Of a stretch of DNA of 22,298 nt, positions 21,659 through 22,298 are shown in pieces. The position numbers and the translations under genes are program-made. How positions within the stretch are numbered: the first letter of the stretch is position 1; each line of letters begins with the position of its first letter. A model generated the notes under the pieces. It saw only the letters and a program-made list of their open reading frames with translations, searched no databases and was not told the DNA's origin. This DNA comes from an uncultured Bacteroidales bacterium (GTDB lineage: Bacteria > Bacteroidota > Bacteroidia > Bacteroidales > UBA932): contig CAJOJC010000069.1 of NCBI GenBank assembly GCA_905234775.1, positions 1 to 22,298 of the forward strand, in the 5' to 3' direction.

Positions 21659-22298
21659 CCGCGCGGTTCTCGCGACCGTCCACGCATATCTCGAGCGGCT
21701 CGCTCAGGCGGACGTGGCGCAGGTAGGCCGTTTCTTCCACGGCGGGCATCGCATCCAACGCAGCGAAATCCAGCATGTCGGTCGACGGCCGGCCGAACGG
21801 ATCGACGTTGATATAGCCCACGTTGAACGAGGTCAGGTTCTGGAAGAAGTGCGTGCCCTGGCTCGGATCCACCCTGAAGTTCTCCAGGCAGCACTCCACG
21901 AGCACGCGCGCTTCGGAGATGTCGCTCCACTTCACAGGCACGCCGAGAGTCGGGATACTGGTGCCCCAGCGGCCGAAACCGATGAGTGCGTAGCCGCGCT
22001 TGCCCGCCTGCATCCGGGCGTTGAGCTCGGTGATCTCCCCTGCTATTTCCCTGGTCTTGAGGGTGTCGAACGCCTCTCGCTTGAGGTAGACTATATCCTC
22101 CACGCTACCGACCGGCTGCTGTATCAGGAATTCGACCTGCGGCTGTCGGATAAGGGCGAGGAGGACCTGGATACGCTGAGCCGCGATGCTCTCGGTCGGG
22201 ACCAGTACCTGACGCCCTACCAGACCTACTTTTACGACACCATGCTGTATTCCCCGGCGCAGACCGCCACCAGCAATCCCTTCACCCTGCGCTTCCCG
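21648..22298 (-). CDS. PEP/pyruvate-binding (PEP synthase-like) protein, C-terminal part
   Basis: The frame is open from the right edge (217 codons) to the TAG at 21648. The last ~165 residues resemble the C-terminus of Bacteroidota proteins annotated as PEP/pyruvate-binding or PEP-synthase-like. Typical segments are EDIVYLKREAF, ALIGFGRWGTS, GVPVKWSDISEARVLVE and DPSQGTHFFQNLTSFNVGY. I assign the family from memory, with moderate confidence. The ~50 codons nearest the edge (before VEFLIQQPVGSVED) do not look like the family and have poor codon use. Here the opposite strand looks coding instead, so the true gene may be broken near 22110-22150. The gene overlaps the radical SAM stop tail to tail. 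Confidence 0.65.
   Translation of the reverse strand, partial: REAQGEGIAGGGLRRGIQHGVVKVGLVGRQVLVPTESIAAQRIQVLLALIRQPQVEFLIQQPVGSVEDIVYLKREAFDTLKTREIAGEITELNARMQAGKRGYALIGFGRWGTSIPTLGVPVKWSDISEARVLVECCLENFRVDPSQGTHFFQNLTSFNVGYINVDPFGRPSTDMLDFAALDAMPAVEETAYLRHVRLSEPLEICVDGRENRAVIS
22110..22298 (+). other. possible partial coding region on the forward strand at the right edge
   Basis: In the frame ending at 22298 the forward strand reads LLYQEFDLRLSDKGEEDLDT then LSRDALGRDQYLTPYQTYF, with mostly G/C-ending codons typical of this genome. The antisense frame here is glycine- and arginine-rich and atypical. No ATG, GTG or TTG start precedes it in a sensible position, so it would be a fragment. I recognise no family. 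Confidence 0.3.

Noticed and set aside
1..22298. Transposases, integrases, phage genes or toxin-antitoxin modules explaining the duplication
   Set aside because: No such gene or insertion-sequence end was recognised in any frame of the window.

Overview
The window looks like a chromosomal segment of a GC-rich, probably anaerobic member of the Bacteroidales (Bacteroidota). The evidence is TAnnTTTG-type -7 boxes just upstream of start codons, tRNA genes without an encoded CCA end, DUF5106/thioredoxin-like lipoproteins, and an anaerobic glycerol-3-phosphate (G3P) dehydrogenase operon of bacteroidal type. The family-level guess is inference.

The dominant feature is a very large, diverged, tail-to-tail inverted duplication. 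The left arm (about 1-10373, forward) reads: radical SAM gene (5' end only, reverse), GNAT-like acyltransferase, DUF5106 lipoprotein, hot-dog thioesterase, glpA, short glpB, glpC, glpT, GH26-like lipoprotein, manC. The right arm (about 21110 back to 10690) carries the same genes in mirror order and opposite orientation. One exception is the DUF5106-thioesterase pair, which is flipped inside the right arm. The arms differ by many, mostly synonymous-looking substitutions and by private indels, so this is not a recent fold-back copy. Between the arms lie only a bidirectional terminator and two tRNA-Lys genes (CTT and TTT) read leftward from their own promoter.

Each arm carries a tight operon (stop/start overlaps of 4-14 nt, or gaps of a few bases) for uptake of G3P by an OPA-family antiporter (GlpT) and its oxidation to dihydroxyacetone phosphate by GlpA(B)C at the membrane. 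A surface-type GH26-like glycosidase and a GDP-mannose pyrophosphorylase follow in the same operon. Grouping G3P import with a clan-A glycosidase and a mannose nucleotidyltransferase suggests use of a mannose- and glycerophosphate-containing substrate, but this is inference from context.

The two copies have decayed differently. The left arm has a 40-nt frameshifting deletion in glpT, an 18-nt in-frame deletion in the thioesterase and a 39-codon palindromic/tandem repeat inserted in frame in manC. The right arm has a 16-nt frameshifting deletion in the GNAT gene and a 27-nt in-frame deletion in glpT. GlpB is a 170-residue mini-protein in both arms, lacking most of the usual flavoprotein.

The right edge holds an intact radical SAM gene and the 3' end of a PEP-synthase-like gene; coding character appears to switch strand near 22.1 kb. 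No stretch longer than 300 bases lacks a gene. The largest gaps are 10395-10648 (terminator and tRNAs) and 19519-19727 (small inverted repeats, no gene). All identity statements are by-eye comparisons of the two arms.
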